A DNA stretch of 64,000 nucleotides from Sphingobacteriales bacterium (lineage in GTDB: Bacteria; Bacteroidota; Bacteroidia; Chitinophagales; Chitinophagaceae). The notes under the pieces are model-generated. The model made no database searches, had not been told where the DNA came from, and saw only the letters and a list, made by a program, of their open reading frames with translations. Positions 40,970-49,740 of this stretch are shown here, one piece after another (the stretch's first letter is position 1; each line of letters starts with the position of its first letter). The translations under genes were made by a program, and so were the position numbers. The DNA lies in the NCBI GenBank assembly GCA_016219985.1, contig JACRJO010000010.1:62001-126000 (forward strand), given 5' to 3'.

Positions 40970-43900
40970 TCATGTGATGCCGACCTCCAGGATTACCGTG
41001 GTGCCGGCCCCTTTTATGGAGTCTATCCTTAACCCGGCCTTCATTTCTGCAGCGCGACCCCGCATGTTCTTCAACCCATTGCCGGCAAAAGCCCCTGTGG
41101 TATCAAATCCATTCCCGTTATCCATTATGATCATCCGGAGCGCTTCTTCCCTTTTTTGCAGGGTGATATTTATTTCCGTAGCCCCGCTGTATTTCACGGC
41201 GTTATTCAGCGCTTCCTTGAACACCATATAAATATCTTTTCTTTGTTCCAGGTTTAGTTGCGCCTTGTCCAGGGCCCCTTCTTCGTTAAAATAATAATTG
41301 ATGCGTGCCGGTTCCAGGATTTCCGCCGCAAACTCTTTCATCCGGATCACCACTTTTTCAAAACTGTCATTGGACGGGTTGATCGCCCATACAATATCAC
41401 TCATGCTTTCCATCATCCGCCCGGAATTATCTTTTATCTTCTGAAGATAATATTTTACTTTTTCTTCCTGCACACCTTCCTGCATTGCAACTTTGCTGGT
41501 TATATTGATACTGGTCAGCGTGGAGCCCATTTCATCATGCAGGTCACGGGCGATCTTCGTTCTCAGGCGCTCTTCGGTAAGGTATTTGGTAATGCGTTCC
41601 GCACAAACAGCCGCAATTTTCTGCAATAACTTCAGGTGGTACCGCCTGAAAAAATTCTTTTGGGGGTGCTCGGAGTCAATCACGGCAAATACTTTCCTGT
41701 CCACGATCACCGGGACGCTGATTTCGGACAATCGCCGTTCATCATCGACAATATAACGGGGGTCATTCAGGGTGTTATTGACGATCTCCGCCTTACCGCT
41801 TTTTGCAACAGCTCCTACAATTCCTTTTCCTTCAGGTATCTCAATAGGGTTGAGGATCTCCCGCCGGGCCGGGTTTTTGGGGCCGAAAGCCGCTCTTTGT
41901 ATCAGCACAGCCCGGGGTTCATCTTTCTGGTAAATCACGCAATCAGCAAAACCGATTTTTTCAATACAATTACGTGCTGTATCCCACAATATATCATCCA
42001 CGGTATTTTGGCCATATAAGGAGGTGGCAAAGGAACTGAGTAATTTTTCCGCTTTCAGTTTTTGGCGTAATGAAGAGAAAAGACGGTACAGCAAAGTCGC
42101 AGAAAGAATAATAAGCAGCCCGATAAACCAGGCGGTTTGCCAGAACGGGGGTTTTATATAAAAGGGAAAAATTCCGGTCTCTCCTTTTATCTCCCCCCGG
42201 TCGTCCACTGCCCTTGCCCGGAAACGATAAGTGCCGGCCGGCAGATTCTGGTAACTGACTTCAAACCCGCCGGCAGATGGCTGCCATTCTTTGTCATACC
42301 CTTCCAGTTTATACTGGTAGGACAGCCGGGTTGAATTTCCATAATAGAGACCTGCAAACCGGAAGGAAATAGTTTTATAATAAAAAGGAATAGCCGTAAC
42401 CCCTTTTGTTATCTCCTCCGCCCCGGCTTTCACATGGGTCAGCACAACAGGAAAATGAGGGATCGTATCGGATGAAACGGGGGAATAAATCAAAAGCCCC
42501 CCGCCAGCACCGGTGAGTATTTCTTTTTTCGGGGGGTTATAGGAAATATAATGCTGGTACTTGTTATCGGAAAAAAAAGAGGAAAACCCGAACAGCTCGT
42601 CCTGTTTCAGGCCGGATAAAAACCGGCCACTGCTGCTAATGGACGAAATTCCGTTAGCGGACAACAGCCAGATCACCGAATCGCCATCGCTGCATAAGGA
42701 GAGGATATTATTATTATCCAGCCCTTTTTTCATGTCAAATTGTGTAAATGATCTTTCAAAGGACATCCCGGGTTCATACCGGAATACGCCGCCTGAATTC
42801 GTGGCTATCCAGATCCTCCCTTTTTGATCGGTGATGATATCATTCACCAGGTTCAGCCTTGAATACGCCTGGCTGATCTCCGAACCATAAAAGCCGGACA
42901 TTTTTTGGGTAACCAGGTCATAGGTGTACAGGTAAGTGCCAAAGGTCCCGATGAATACTTTTTTATGAAGCGGATCGGAGGCAAGGCCGGTTGCAGAGCT
43001 GATATTACGGGTAACCGTATCCGCAAACGGGTGAAAGGCCTTTTCTTTTGTTTTATAGTAAAAAATTTTTCCGTTGTAAGAGCTAAACCAATAATTGCCG
43101 TCAGCATCCTGTACCATATCGCGGAATACCGGGTTTTTTGAGAGCGGGGGTGTGGGGAATAAAACAAACTGGCCTGACAACCGGTTATAGGTATAAATTT
43201 CTTTTTCTGTCAACAGCCACAACTCCTTTTGATGATCTTCCTTTACTGTCATACAGGCCGATAGCGCTTTTCCCTTTGTATCGGTTGTCACTTTCCGGAT
43301 GGTCCCTGTGCTGCTGTTAATAATAAAAACAGCTGCCGGTTCCTTGGTGCAAACAAAATAACAGTGGCTGCTGCTGTCAAACAAAGCCCCGCCGACCCTG
43401 TTCATTTCCTCTTTCCCTGAAACGTTCAGCAAAGGAAGAAAGGAGGTTTTGTTATTTGCCTGGTCATATACGGAAATGCCATTCGCAGTACCCACCCAGC
43501 GGATCCTGTTGTCGTCAATGAAGATGCTGCTGACAGCACCCGGTAAAACTGATCCCGGCAATTGGGGAATATGAACCATCCGGCTTACCTCTTGCCTGTT
43601 TTCATCGATTTTAACCAGGCCATTGACCGAAGCGATCCATAATTCATTTTTGCCCGGAACCGAAAACCGGGTTGAAGGGTAGGGTTCCGGTAATACAGGT
43701 AAGACCCGGTAACGCTGATCCTTCTCATCATAACAGAATAGCGGACCCTCCTGGACTGAGAGATACACTTTTTGGTGCGGTTTGTCATACCGGAGGTCCG
43801 TCACATCGGAATAGTATCCGCCGCCGGCAAAGCTAAACTCCTTTGTACGGGTGTTTAATTTTACAAGTCCTTTTGTTGTGCCCAGCCAGAATTCACCCTC

Positions 43901-44524
43901 GCCGGCTGCAGTAAATTTCAGAATAGAATTATATTTCCCCGTGCCGGGAAAATTCAGGCGGCTTTTTGCAAATGAGGGCCAGTCGTAATAAGTAAATTTT
44001 TTCGTGCGGGTATCATAACTGGAAAACTCAAAGACATCGGAGGCGATCCAGAGCAGACCGCCCGGGTCAAACCAGATATCCCAAATGATAAAGTTGGGCA
44101 GATCAAGGGCTGATTCTTTTGTATCAGGCATGATCAGCTCCCATTTGTTCAGTTCCGGGTCATAAAAATTGAGCCCCTCCATTGTAGCCACCCAGATCCT
44201 GCCGTCCTGATCTTCTTCAATATCATTGATCACTTCATTTGATATTGAATTGCCCGCTGCCGGGCGAAATATTTTAAACGAATGGCCATCATACCTGTTC
44301 AGCCCGTTTTTTGTCCCGATCCACATAAATCCCTTCCTGTCTTTATAAAAGCAGGTAACCCTGTTATCAGACAATCCATTATTAACGGTGAGGGTCCTGG
44401 CATTATAATATACCTGTGCGGGGCTGTTTACTGAAACAAGCAGCAGCAGTTGCAGCAGAAGAATGCAGGCCGTATAAACAGTTTTTTTCAAAAATGCAGG
44501 TATCGATAAAACTACAAAATACAA
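40970..44524 (-). CDS. Propeller-type sensor histidine kinase with GAF domain
   Basis: An 1184-residue membrane sensor kinase. Order: signal/anchor (about 12-36), periplasmic two-component-regulator propeller repeats (about 40-690, with NGLSDNRVTCFYKDRKGFMW and GLNRYDG), a Y_Y_Y domain (about 700-775, FRFAGLYYGNSTRLSYQYKL), one membrane helix (TAWFIGLLIILSATLLYRLF), a GAF-like domain (about 830-970), HisKA_3 with the phosphoryl histidine in ARDLHDEMGSTL (near residue 995) and an HATPase with MDNGNGFD. It senses a periplasmic ligand, often a glycan in this family, and the GAF domain may add a cytoplasmic input. The response regulator follows at 72 bp. Confidence 0.93.
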   Translation of the reverse strand: MYFVVLSIPAFLKKTVYTACILLLQLLLLVSVNSPAQVYYNARTLTVNNGLSDNRVTCFYKDRKGFMWIGTKNGLNRYDGHSFKIFRPAAGNSISNEVINDIEEDQDGRIWVATMEGLNFYDPELNKWELIMPDTKESALDLPNFIIWDIWFDPGGLLWIASDVFEFSSYDTRTKKFTYYDWPSFAKSRLNFPGTGKYNSILKFTAAGEGEFWLGTTKGLVKLNTRTKEFSFAGGGYYSDVTDLRYDKPHQKVYLSVQEGPLFCYDEKDQRYRVLPVLPEPYPSTRFSVPGKNELWIASVNGLVKIDENRQEVSRMVHIPQLPGSVLPGAVSSIFIDDNRIRWVGTANGISVYDQANNKTSFLPLLNVSGKEEMNRVGGALFDSSSHCYFVCTKEPAAVFIINSSTGTIRKVTTDTKGKALSACMTVKEDHQKELWLLTEKEIYTYNRLSGQFVLFPTPPLSKNPVFRDMVQDADGNYWFSSYNGKIFYYKTKEKAFHPFADTVTRNISSATGLASDPLHKKVFIGTFGTYLYTYDLVTQKMSGFYGSEISQAYSRLNLVNDIITDQKGRIWIATNSGGVFRYEPGMSFERSFTQFDMKKGLDNNNILSLCSDGDSVIWLLSANGISSISSSGRFLSGLKQDELFGFSSFFSDNKYQHYISYNPPKKEILTGAGGGLLIYSPVSSDTIPHFPVVLTHVKAGAEEITKGVTAIPFYYKTISFRFAGLYYGNSTRLSYQYKLEGYDKEWQPSAGGFEVSYQNLPAGTYRFRARAVDDRGEIKGETGIFPFYIKPPFWQTAWFIGLLIILSATLLYRLFSSLRQKLKAEKLLSSFATSLYGQNTVDDILWDTARNCIEKIGFADCVIYQKDEPRAVLIQRAAFGPKNPARREILNPIEIPEGKGIVGAVAKSGKAEIVNNTLNDPRYIVDDERRLSEISVPVIVDRKVFAVIDSEHPQKNFFRRYHLKLLQKIAAVCAERITKYLTEERLRTKIARDLHDEMGSTLTSINITSKVAMQEGVQEEKVKYYLQKIKDNSGRMMESMSDIVWAINPSNDSFEKVVIRMKEFAAEILEPARINYYFNEEGALDKAQLNLEQRKDIYMVFKEALNNAVKYSGATEINITLQKREEALRMIIMDNGNGFDTTGAFAGNGLKNMRGRAAEMKAGLRIDSIKGAGTTVILEVGIT

Positions 44525-44657
44525 ATTTCAGCCCGCTCTCAAACAATAATGCAACCCGGTCTTAATCACCGGAAATAGGCAGTGGTCCTCATATTCACCT
44601 GCTAAGAGCGGGTAGTTGTGAACTATTTGTCAGGGATGGAATTGAATGTTTAAAAGC

Positions 44658-45056
44658 TCAGTATTCCGGGGGAAAGGGCTGGCCCCTGTGGCAGGTCCTG
44701 CAACTGACGGTATGCAGGTATTCCGGCCTTGTATTTTTATCAAAGTAAAAATGGGTCTTGTTGATCTGGATGGTCATCCGGATCATTTCCCGGGCATTTT
44801 CCTTCATAGGTTCCGTATCGGACCTGAAATCAAGACTGTCCGGGAACCCGGTAACCTTGGTATGGCAGAAAGAGCATTTTACCCCCAGGGCCTGGCTATA
44901 GGTTTCCATCAGGCTGTCTAATTTTTGATCCGGGATATCCATGGGCAGCACTTTCAGGTTTCTTTCCTGGACTGGCGGTGCTTTGATCGCTGCCACGCCC
45001 AGTCCCACGAAGGCAAAGCAGGTAAAAAAAACGGTCATTTTCTTTTTATACAACAT
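44658..45056 (-). CDS. Diheme c-type cytochrome, reaction-centre cytochrome-like
   Basis: A 132-residue exported cytochrome. Start 45056 (MLYKKKMTVFFTCF) gives a clean signal peptide; upstream in-frame codons are not supported. Two heme motifs: CSFCH (Cys61, Cys64, His65) and CRTCH (Cys119, Cys122, His123). The spacing and the segment MIRMTIQINKTHF match the photosynthetic reaction centre cytochrome c subunit family, which is also found in non-phototrophs, where it is of unknown use. It lies 51 bp after the S9 peptidase gene and may share its transcript. Confidence 0.85.
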   Translation of the reverse strand: MLYKKKMTVFFTCFAFVGLGVAAIKAPPVQERNLKVLPMDIPDQKLDSLMETYSQALGVKCSFCHTKVTGFPDSLDFRSDTEPMKENAREMIRMTIQINKTHFYFDKNTRPEYLHTVSCRTCHRGQPFPPEY

Positions 45057-45107
45057 AGACTTGTTTCTGACGGTCCGTCTCCTGCAAAAGCGGCATCCGG
45101 CCAAATT

Positions 45108-47264
45108 TTAACGGATAAAACGCTCAAAAAACTCCCAGGTCCGCAGCATCTGGTCGATCCGCTGGCGGTTATTCCCGCTGCGGGTCAGCTCATGCGTGGC
45201 GCCCGGGTGCCGCACATATTCAACGGGACGGCCCAGCACTTTCAGGCTTTTATAGAGCATTTCGCTTTGTACAAAACCGGTACGCCGGTCATTGTCCCCA
45301 TGGAAAATGATATAGGGCGTTTTGATGTTTTGTACATAATTAATCGGGGATTCTCTTTCCAGTGTTGCTTTGGCCGCCGGTTCCCATGGATAACCGCCAA
45401 AATAATTGGGCACCAGCCGCCAGGCATTGCCTTCCCCAAAAAAGGTGGCGAGGTCGTAAACCCCTCTTTGTGAGCAGGCAGCGGCAAAGCGCTGATCGTG
45501 GGAAATGATCCAGGCCACCAGGTAACCGGCATAGGAGCCACCGGTGACCAGCAGTTTGGCCGTATCTGCCCAGCCCTCGGCCACTGTTTTATCCAGCGCG
45601 GTCAGCACATCCCGGGTGGGCCCGGCGCCCCAGTCATTTACATTAGCTCTTAAAAAATCAAATCCGTAGCCCCCGCTGCCTCTCGGGTTACAATAAACCA
45701 CGCCGTATCCTTTACCACAGAAAAACTGGTATTCATGCCACATACTGCTTTCCCCGGGTCCCCACATAGCGGCAGGTCCGCCATGGATTTCCAGGAGCAG
45801 GGGATATTTTTTGCCGGGTTCATAATGAATGGGCTTCATCACCCAGTATTCAACAGTCATCCCCTTCTCGTTTTTGAAACTGTGCTTTTCAGGGAAGCTG
45901 AGTTGTTTGCCGGCGATCCATTCCGTATTAAAGCGGCTGATCCGTTTTGCATTCTTTGCTGTTGCATCAGCGGCATAAAGCTCAGAAGGGTTGGCTACTT
46001 CAGTTTTTACAAATACCAGTTTATCGCCGGCCAGGCCGAAGCTGCCGATGCCAGCGGTAAAATCAGTCAGTTGTTCCGCTTTTTTGGTGGAGAGATCCAC
46101 CCGGTACAGGGGTTGCCCGCCATTGCTTTGCGCGGAGAAATAAATATATTTCTCATCAGCAGTCCAGGTAATATTTCCTTTATTCCGGTCGAAGGGCAGG
46201 TCGGTTTTATCTTTCAGTGTACCCTCCAGGGGCATGATCGCCAGGCCGGGGATGCTGACAAAGGAAGTACCGCTGTATTGAAATGCCAGCCACTTGCCGG
46301 AGGGAGAAACACGGGGATTGAAATAAGACCTGTCTTTTTCGCCTAAAATTTTACGCAGCCCGCTTCCATCTGTATGGGCCAGGAAGATCGCTCCTTCCAG
46401 CACTCGGTCCGGGTGTTGCAATGAATCCATACTCCCCGAGATGATCAGTTGTTCTCCACCGGGGGTAAAGTCCGCGCTGTTGTACCGGTAAAATCCTTTT
46501 GTAATATTCACGGGTTTGGCGCCCGGTTTGGCCTCCATGATAAAGAAATGCGTGAAACTCATCTCCGGGTTCAGGTCCATTTCATCGAGGTAATTCAGTT
46601 TATTGAACACTTTGGCCTTTTTATCCGCCGCATTGTTTTCCAGGTAAGCCCTGATTTCATCCAGGCTGCCATCCGGGTCGGCTTTGATGCCGGTGGGCTG
46701 AGGCAGACCGCCTTTCTCAAATCCCGGCTTTTCCAGGGGCCAGGCCGGGGCGGTCTTACCCGGGTTGAGCAGGGAATCGTTCAGCAGCTCTTTGAAAGAA
46801 ATTGCTGTGGAAAAAAGGATCTGCTTTCCATCCGGGCTCCATTTGGGATTACCTGCCCCGTATTTAAATCTTGTAAGCTGAACGGCTTCGCCTCCCTCCA
46901 TGGCCAGCAGGAAAAGCTGTGATTTCCCTTCCACGGAACGGGCAAACAAAACCTGTTTCCCGTCCGGGCTGAAGATGGCCTGGGAGGCGTTTTCCTTCCC
47001 GGTCGTCAGTTGCAGGGGGGCGCTGCTGCCATCGGTAGGGGCGGCCCAGACCTGGCTGGTATATTTATACTCTGTCTTACTCTCCCCCTCCGGTTCAATG
47101 GCGGTGACGGTAAAGACTGCCTTGCTCCCATCGGTGTTCAGGCTGATTCCCCCGATGGTTTTGATCTTCATCATATCCGTCACTTTAACCGGTTCGGTAC
47201 CATTTTGTGCAAGGACAAAAACAGGAACCCGGGCCAGCAGGAAAAAAAGCAGCATTCTTTTCAT
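45108..47264 (-). CDS. S9 family prolyl oligopeptidase-like peptidase
   Basis: A 718-residue exported serine peptidase. Signal peptide 1-20 (ending VLAQ), then a seven-bladed beta-propeller with WD-like repeats (ASQAIFSPDGKQVLFAR, GNPKWSPDGKQILF), and a C-terminal alpha/beta-hydrolase domain (about 480-718). Catalytic triad: Ser577 in GGSYAGYL, Asp659 in HGDNDRRTGF, His691 in GATHELTR. It degrades peptides in the periplasm, in keeping with family members. Divergent from the AhpD-like gene over a 100-bp gap. Confidence 0.93.
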   Translation of the reverse strand: MKRMLLFFLLARVPVFVLAQNGTEPVKVTDMMKIKTIGGISLNTDGSKAVFTVTAIEPEGESKTEYKYTSQVWAAPTDGSSAPLQLTTGKENASQAIFSPDGKQVLFARSVEGKSQLFLLAMEGGEAVQLTRFKYGAGNPKWSPDGKQILFSTAISFKELLNDSLLNPGKTAPAWPLEKPGFEKGGLPQPTGIKADPDGSLDEIRAYLENNAADKKAKVFNKLNYLDEMDLNPEMSFTHFFIMEAKPGAKPVNITKGFYRYNSADFTPGGEQLIISGSMDSLQHPDRVLEGAIFLAHTDGSGLRKILGEKDRSYFNPRVSPSGKWLAFQYSGTSFVSIPGLAIMPLEGTLKDKTDLPFDRNKGNITWTADEKYIYFSAQSNGGQPLYRVDLSTKKAEQLTDFTAGIGSFGLAGDKLVFVKTEVANPSELYAADATAKNAKRISRFNTEWIAGKQLSFPEKHSFKNEKGMTVEYWVMKPIHYEPGKKYPLLLEIHGGPAAMWGPGESSMWHEYQFFCGKGYGVVYCNPRGSGGYGFDFLRANVNDWGAGPTRDVLTALDKTVAEGWADTAKLLVTGGSYAGYLVAWIISHDQRFAAACSQRGVYDLATFFGEGNAWRLVPNYFGGYPWEPAAKATLERESPINYVQNIKTPYIIFHGDNDRRTGFVQSEMLYKSLKVLGRPVEYVRHPGATHELTRSGNNRQRIDQMLRTWEFFERFIR

Positions 47265-47364
47265 AAAGGATGTTTGTCCGATGAAAATACGAATTCAGGG
47301 AGTTTCCCCTTGCCGTAAATGATAAATGGCGATCTTTTCTACTTTTGGGCTTAAATACAAAACC

Positions 47365-47706
47365 ATGAGTAAACTGGTCAGCGAATTCAATGAATACCGT
47401 ACGAAAATGAATGAAGTGATCCTCAGCAAAGACAACCTGGTGATCAAAAGGCTCTGGAACCTCGACACCAATACCTATGCGGCCGGGGCGCTGGATGTAA
47501 AAACCAAGGAACTGCTGGGATTGGTGGCCAGCATGGTGCTTCGTTGTGATGACTGCATCAAATACCACCTCGGTAAGGCCCATGAACTGGGGTTGAGTAC
47601 GGAGGAGATGTACGAGGTATTTGCCGTGGCAAATATTGTCGGGGGCACGATCGTGATCCCGCATACCCGCCGGGCGGCGGAGTATTGGGAAGAACTTATG
47701 CGCTAA
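47365..47706 (+). CDS. Carboxymuconolactone decarboxylase family (AhpD-like) protein
   Basis: A 113-residue helical protein with the CxxC-x3-H motif of AhpD-like peroxidases (Cys61, Cys64, His68 in LRCDDCIKYHLG). The start at 47365 (MSKLVSEFN) is preferred over one 13 codons upstream. Such proteins reduce peroxides or act on thioester adducts. It is followed after 108 bp by KorB on the same strand. The end of the gene is near an inverted sequence GGATCTGGCCGCT/AGCGGCCTGATCC (47706-47739). Confidence 0.88.
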   Translation: MSKLVSEFNEYRTKMNEVILSKDNLVIKRLWNLDTNTYAAGALDVKTKELLGLVASMVLRCDDCIKYHLGKAHELGLSTEEMYEVFAVANIVGGTIVIPHTRRAAEYWEELMR

Positions 47707-47814
47707 GGATCTGGCCGCTCTAAGCGGCCTGATCCTTAGCGCCTGATAAAAATCACCATTTTGCCCTCTTCTCCCTCCCCGATATTTCTTAAATTTGCCG
47801 GAATCGATATTACT

Positions 47815-48843
47815 ATGAGTGAAGTAACGACAGCTCCTGCCCTTAGTGCCAAAGATTTTGCCACCGACCAGGAAGTACGCTGGTGCCCCGGTTGCGGGGA
47901 CTATTCTATCCTTGCCCAGGTTCAGAAAGTGATGCCCGGCCTTGGGATCCCCAAAGAAAATATTGTATTTATTTCCGGTATCGGCTGCAGCAGCCGTTTC
48001 CCGTATTACATGAATACATTTGGTATGCACTCCATCCACGGAAGGGCCACGGCCATTGCTTCCGGGTTAAAAGCCTCCCGCCCCGAACTGAGTGTCTGGG
48101 TGGTAACCGGCGACGGAGACAGCCTGAGTATCGGCGGAAACCATACCATCCACCTGCTCCGCCGGAACCTGGACATTAATGTCCTGATGTTCAACAACCA
48201 GATCTACGGGCTGACCAAGGGGCAGTATTCCCCTACATCTGAAGAGCATAAGATCACCAAGTCCTCCCCGATGGGAAGCATTGACCACCCGTTCAACCCG
48301 GCGGCCCTGGCCCTGGGCGCCGATGGTACATTTGTGGCCCGTACCATGGACCGGGATCCCAAACATTTGCAGGCGATGCTGCTGAGGGCCTATGGCCATA
48401 AAGGCACGTCCTTCCTGGAGATCTACCAGAACTGCAACATCTTTAATGACGGGGCCTTCGAGATCTTCACGGAGAAAGCAAGTAAGCCCGAAGAAACCTT
48501 GTTCCTGGAGCAGGGCAAACCCCTGGTCTTCGGGGCCACCAATAATAAGGGGATCAAACTGGATGGTTTCAAACCCATCGTGGTGGAACTGGACAAGGGC
48601 CATAGCCTGGATGAACTCTGGGTGCATGACGAGGCTGATATTTATAAAGCACAGATATTAACCCGCATTTTTGATAATCCCCGCAGTGAGGGTCACCTCC
48701 CGAGGCCCTTTGGCGTGTTCTACGAAACCCAACGCCCCTGCTACGAAGACGTAATGGCCGCCCAGATCGATGAAGCCAAATCAAGAAAACCGGCGGATCT
48801 CGACAAGCTGCTGAGGGGGACCGAGGTGTGGACGATTAGTTAG
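47815..48843 (+). CDS. korB: 2-oxoglutarate/2-oxoacid:ferredoxin oxidoreductase, beta subunit
   Basis: A 342-residue thiamine-diphosphate-binding subunit. The ATG at 47815 (MSEVTTAPALS) is chosen over an upstream TTG. Motifs: WCPGCGDYSIL, ISGIGCSSRFPYYM, the ThDP/Mg signature VTGDGDSLSIGGNHTIHLLR with FNNQIYGLTKGQYSP. The enzyme oxidatively decarboxylates 2-oxoacids to acyl-CoA with ferredoxin as electron acceptor. The alpha subunit (KorA) normally lies upstream, but no such gene is present here; the preceding gene is the AhpD-like protein. The beta subunit appears complete and uninterrupted. Confidence 0.9.
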   Translation: MSEVTTAPALSAKDFATDQEVRWCPGCGDYSILAQVQKVMPGLGIPKENIVFISGIGCSSRFPYYMNTFGMHSIHGRATAIASGLKASRPELSVWVVTGDGDSLSIGGNHTIHLLRRNLDINVLMFNNQIYGLTKGQYSPTSEEHKITKSSPMGSIDHPFNPAALALGADGTFVARTMDRDPKHLQAMLLRAYGHKGTSFLEIYQNCNIFNDGAFEIFTEKASKPEETLFLEQGKPLVFGATNNKGIKLDGFKPIVVELDKGHSLDELWVHDEADIYKAQILTRIFDNPRSEGHLPRPFGVFYETQRPCYEDVMAAQIDEAKSRKPADLDKLLRGTEVWTIS

Positions 48844-48892
48844 TGAATAGTGAATGGGGCCTTCAATGAAAATTGAGAATTGAACATTGAGC

Positions 48893-48934
48893 ACCTGCCT
48901 GCTCGCCTCGCGGCGAAGCGGGCCGGCAGGCAGG
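48893..48934. repeat. Intergenic palindromic repeat, copy 2
   Basis: A 42-bp palindrome nearly identical to 1377-1422: arms ACCTGCCTGC and GCAGGCAGGT, core CGCCTCGCGGCGAAGCGGG. It lies 49 bp after korB. The surrounding gap (48844-49126) is otherwise degenerate GTGAATAG / ATTGAGAATTGA words with no gene. Confidence 0.75.
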
Positions 48935-49126
48935 TTGAGTCTTCGTTGGGAATGGTGAATAGGGGGAATAGAAATAAGTGAATGGGTTGTATTGAAAAGT
49001 GCAACCCATTTTGTTTTCTGTTAATTGATATGGGGTAAAATCATTTTCCGGGCAAGGATTTGAATTTTGTATGGGAATAGTAGAGTTGCCTGTTCGGGAG
49101 ATGCAGTCCAAACTTTATAACCTTAT

Positions 49127-49740
49127 ATGAAAAAATAATTTTCGTTGTTTTTATTCATCTAAGTCTTTCCTTACATGGTCAGGCCGGGCTGCCGGTTTCT
49201 GTGCAAAAGGCAATAAACAGTAAGTTGAAGAGCTGGTCGTCCTGCTTTAAGGAATTTTCAACAGGCAACTTCCGGATAGCTGATACAGCCAAAATGAGAA
49301 TTGCTCAGGGTGAAGAGTTCGCGGAACTGGATTCTTTTTATGCCATATACAAACCCCTGATCCGTTTTTCGCCGGATAAAAAATATTTTGTTGACAGTTA
49401 TAGCTACCAATTAAACCTGGTGAGGAAGGGCAACCGTTATGTAGCCAACGTGGAGGTTGATCAGCAGGTTTTCTTGTATGACACGCAAAACGGTGTCTCC
49501 TATTCAATTTTTTTTGGTGGCACAGAACGCTGGATTGATGAGGAGATCTGGCTGAACAACACCACGTTGCTACTGGCCGGAATTGAAAAAAACGGGGATG
49601 CAGACCGTTACCCGGTTTTCTGCACAATTAATACTGTCACAGGTGTGATTATTCAATATTCCTGCACAAACCAGCTGTGTATACAGCATATTGCTTACCA
49701 GTCGCCCCGTTTGGCGAAAATGAAAATTGAAGGTCGCTGA
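49127..49740 (+). pseudogene. Exported hypothetical protein with 1-nt frameshift after the start codon
   Basis: The best start is ATG at 49127, but the next bases, a run of six A then TAA, stop it after three codons. One base out of phase, the frame from 49129 reads EKIIFVVFIHLSLSLHGQAG, which is a signal peptide, and runs on without a stop to 49740. One more A in the homopolymer would restore MKK plus signal peptide and a ~205-residue exported protein. As it stands only a GTG at 49201 could start the frame, and the product would lack the signal. The mature part (for example FSPDKKYFVDSYSYQLNLV, ERWIDEEIWLNNTTLLLAG) is not recognised. Confidence 0.7.
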
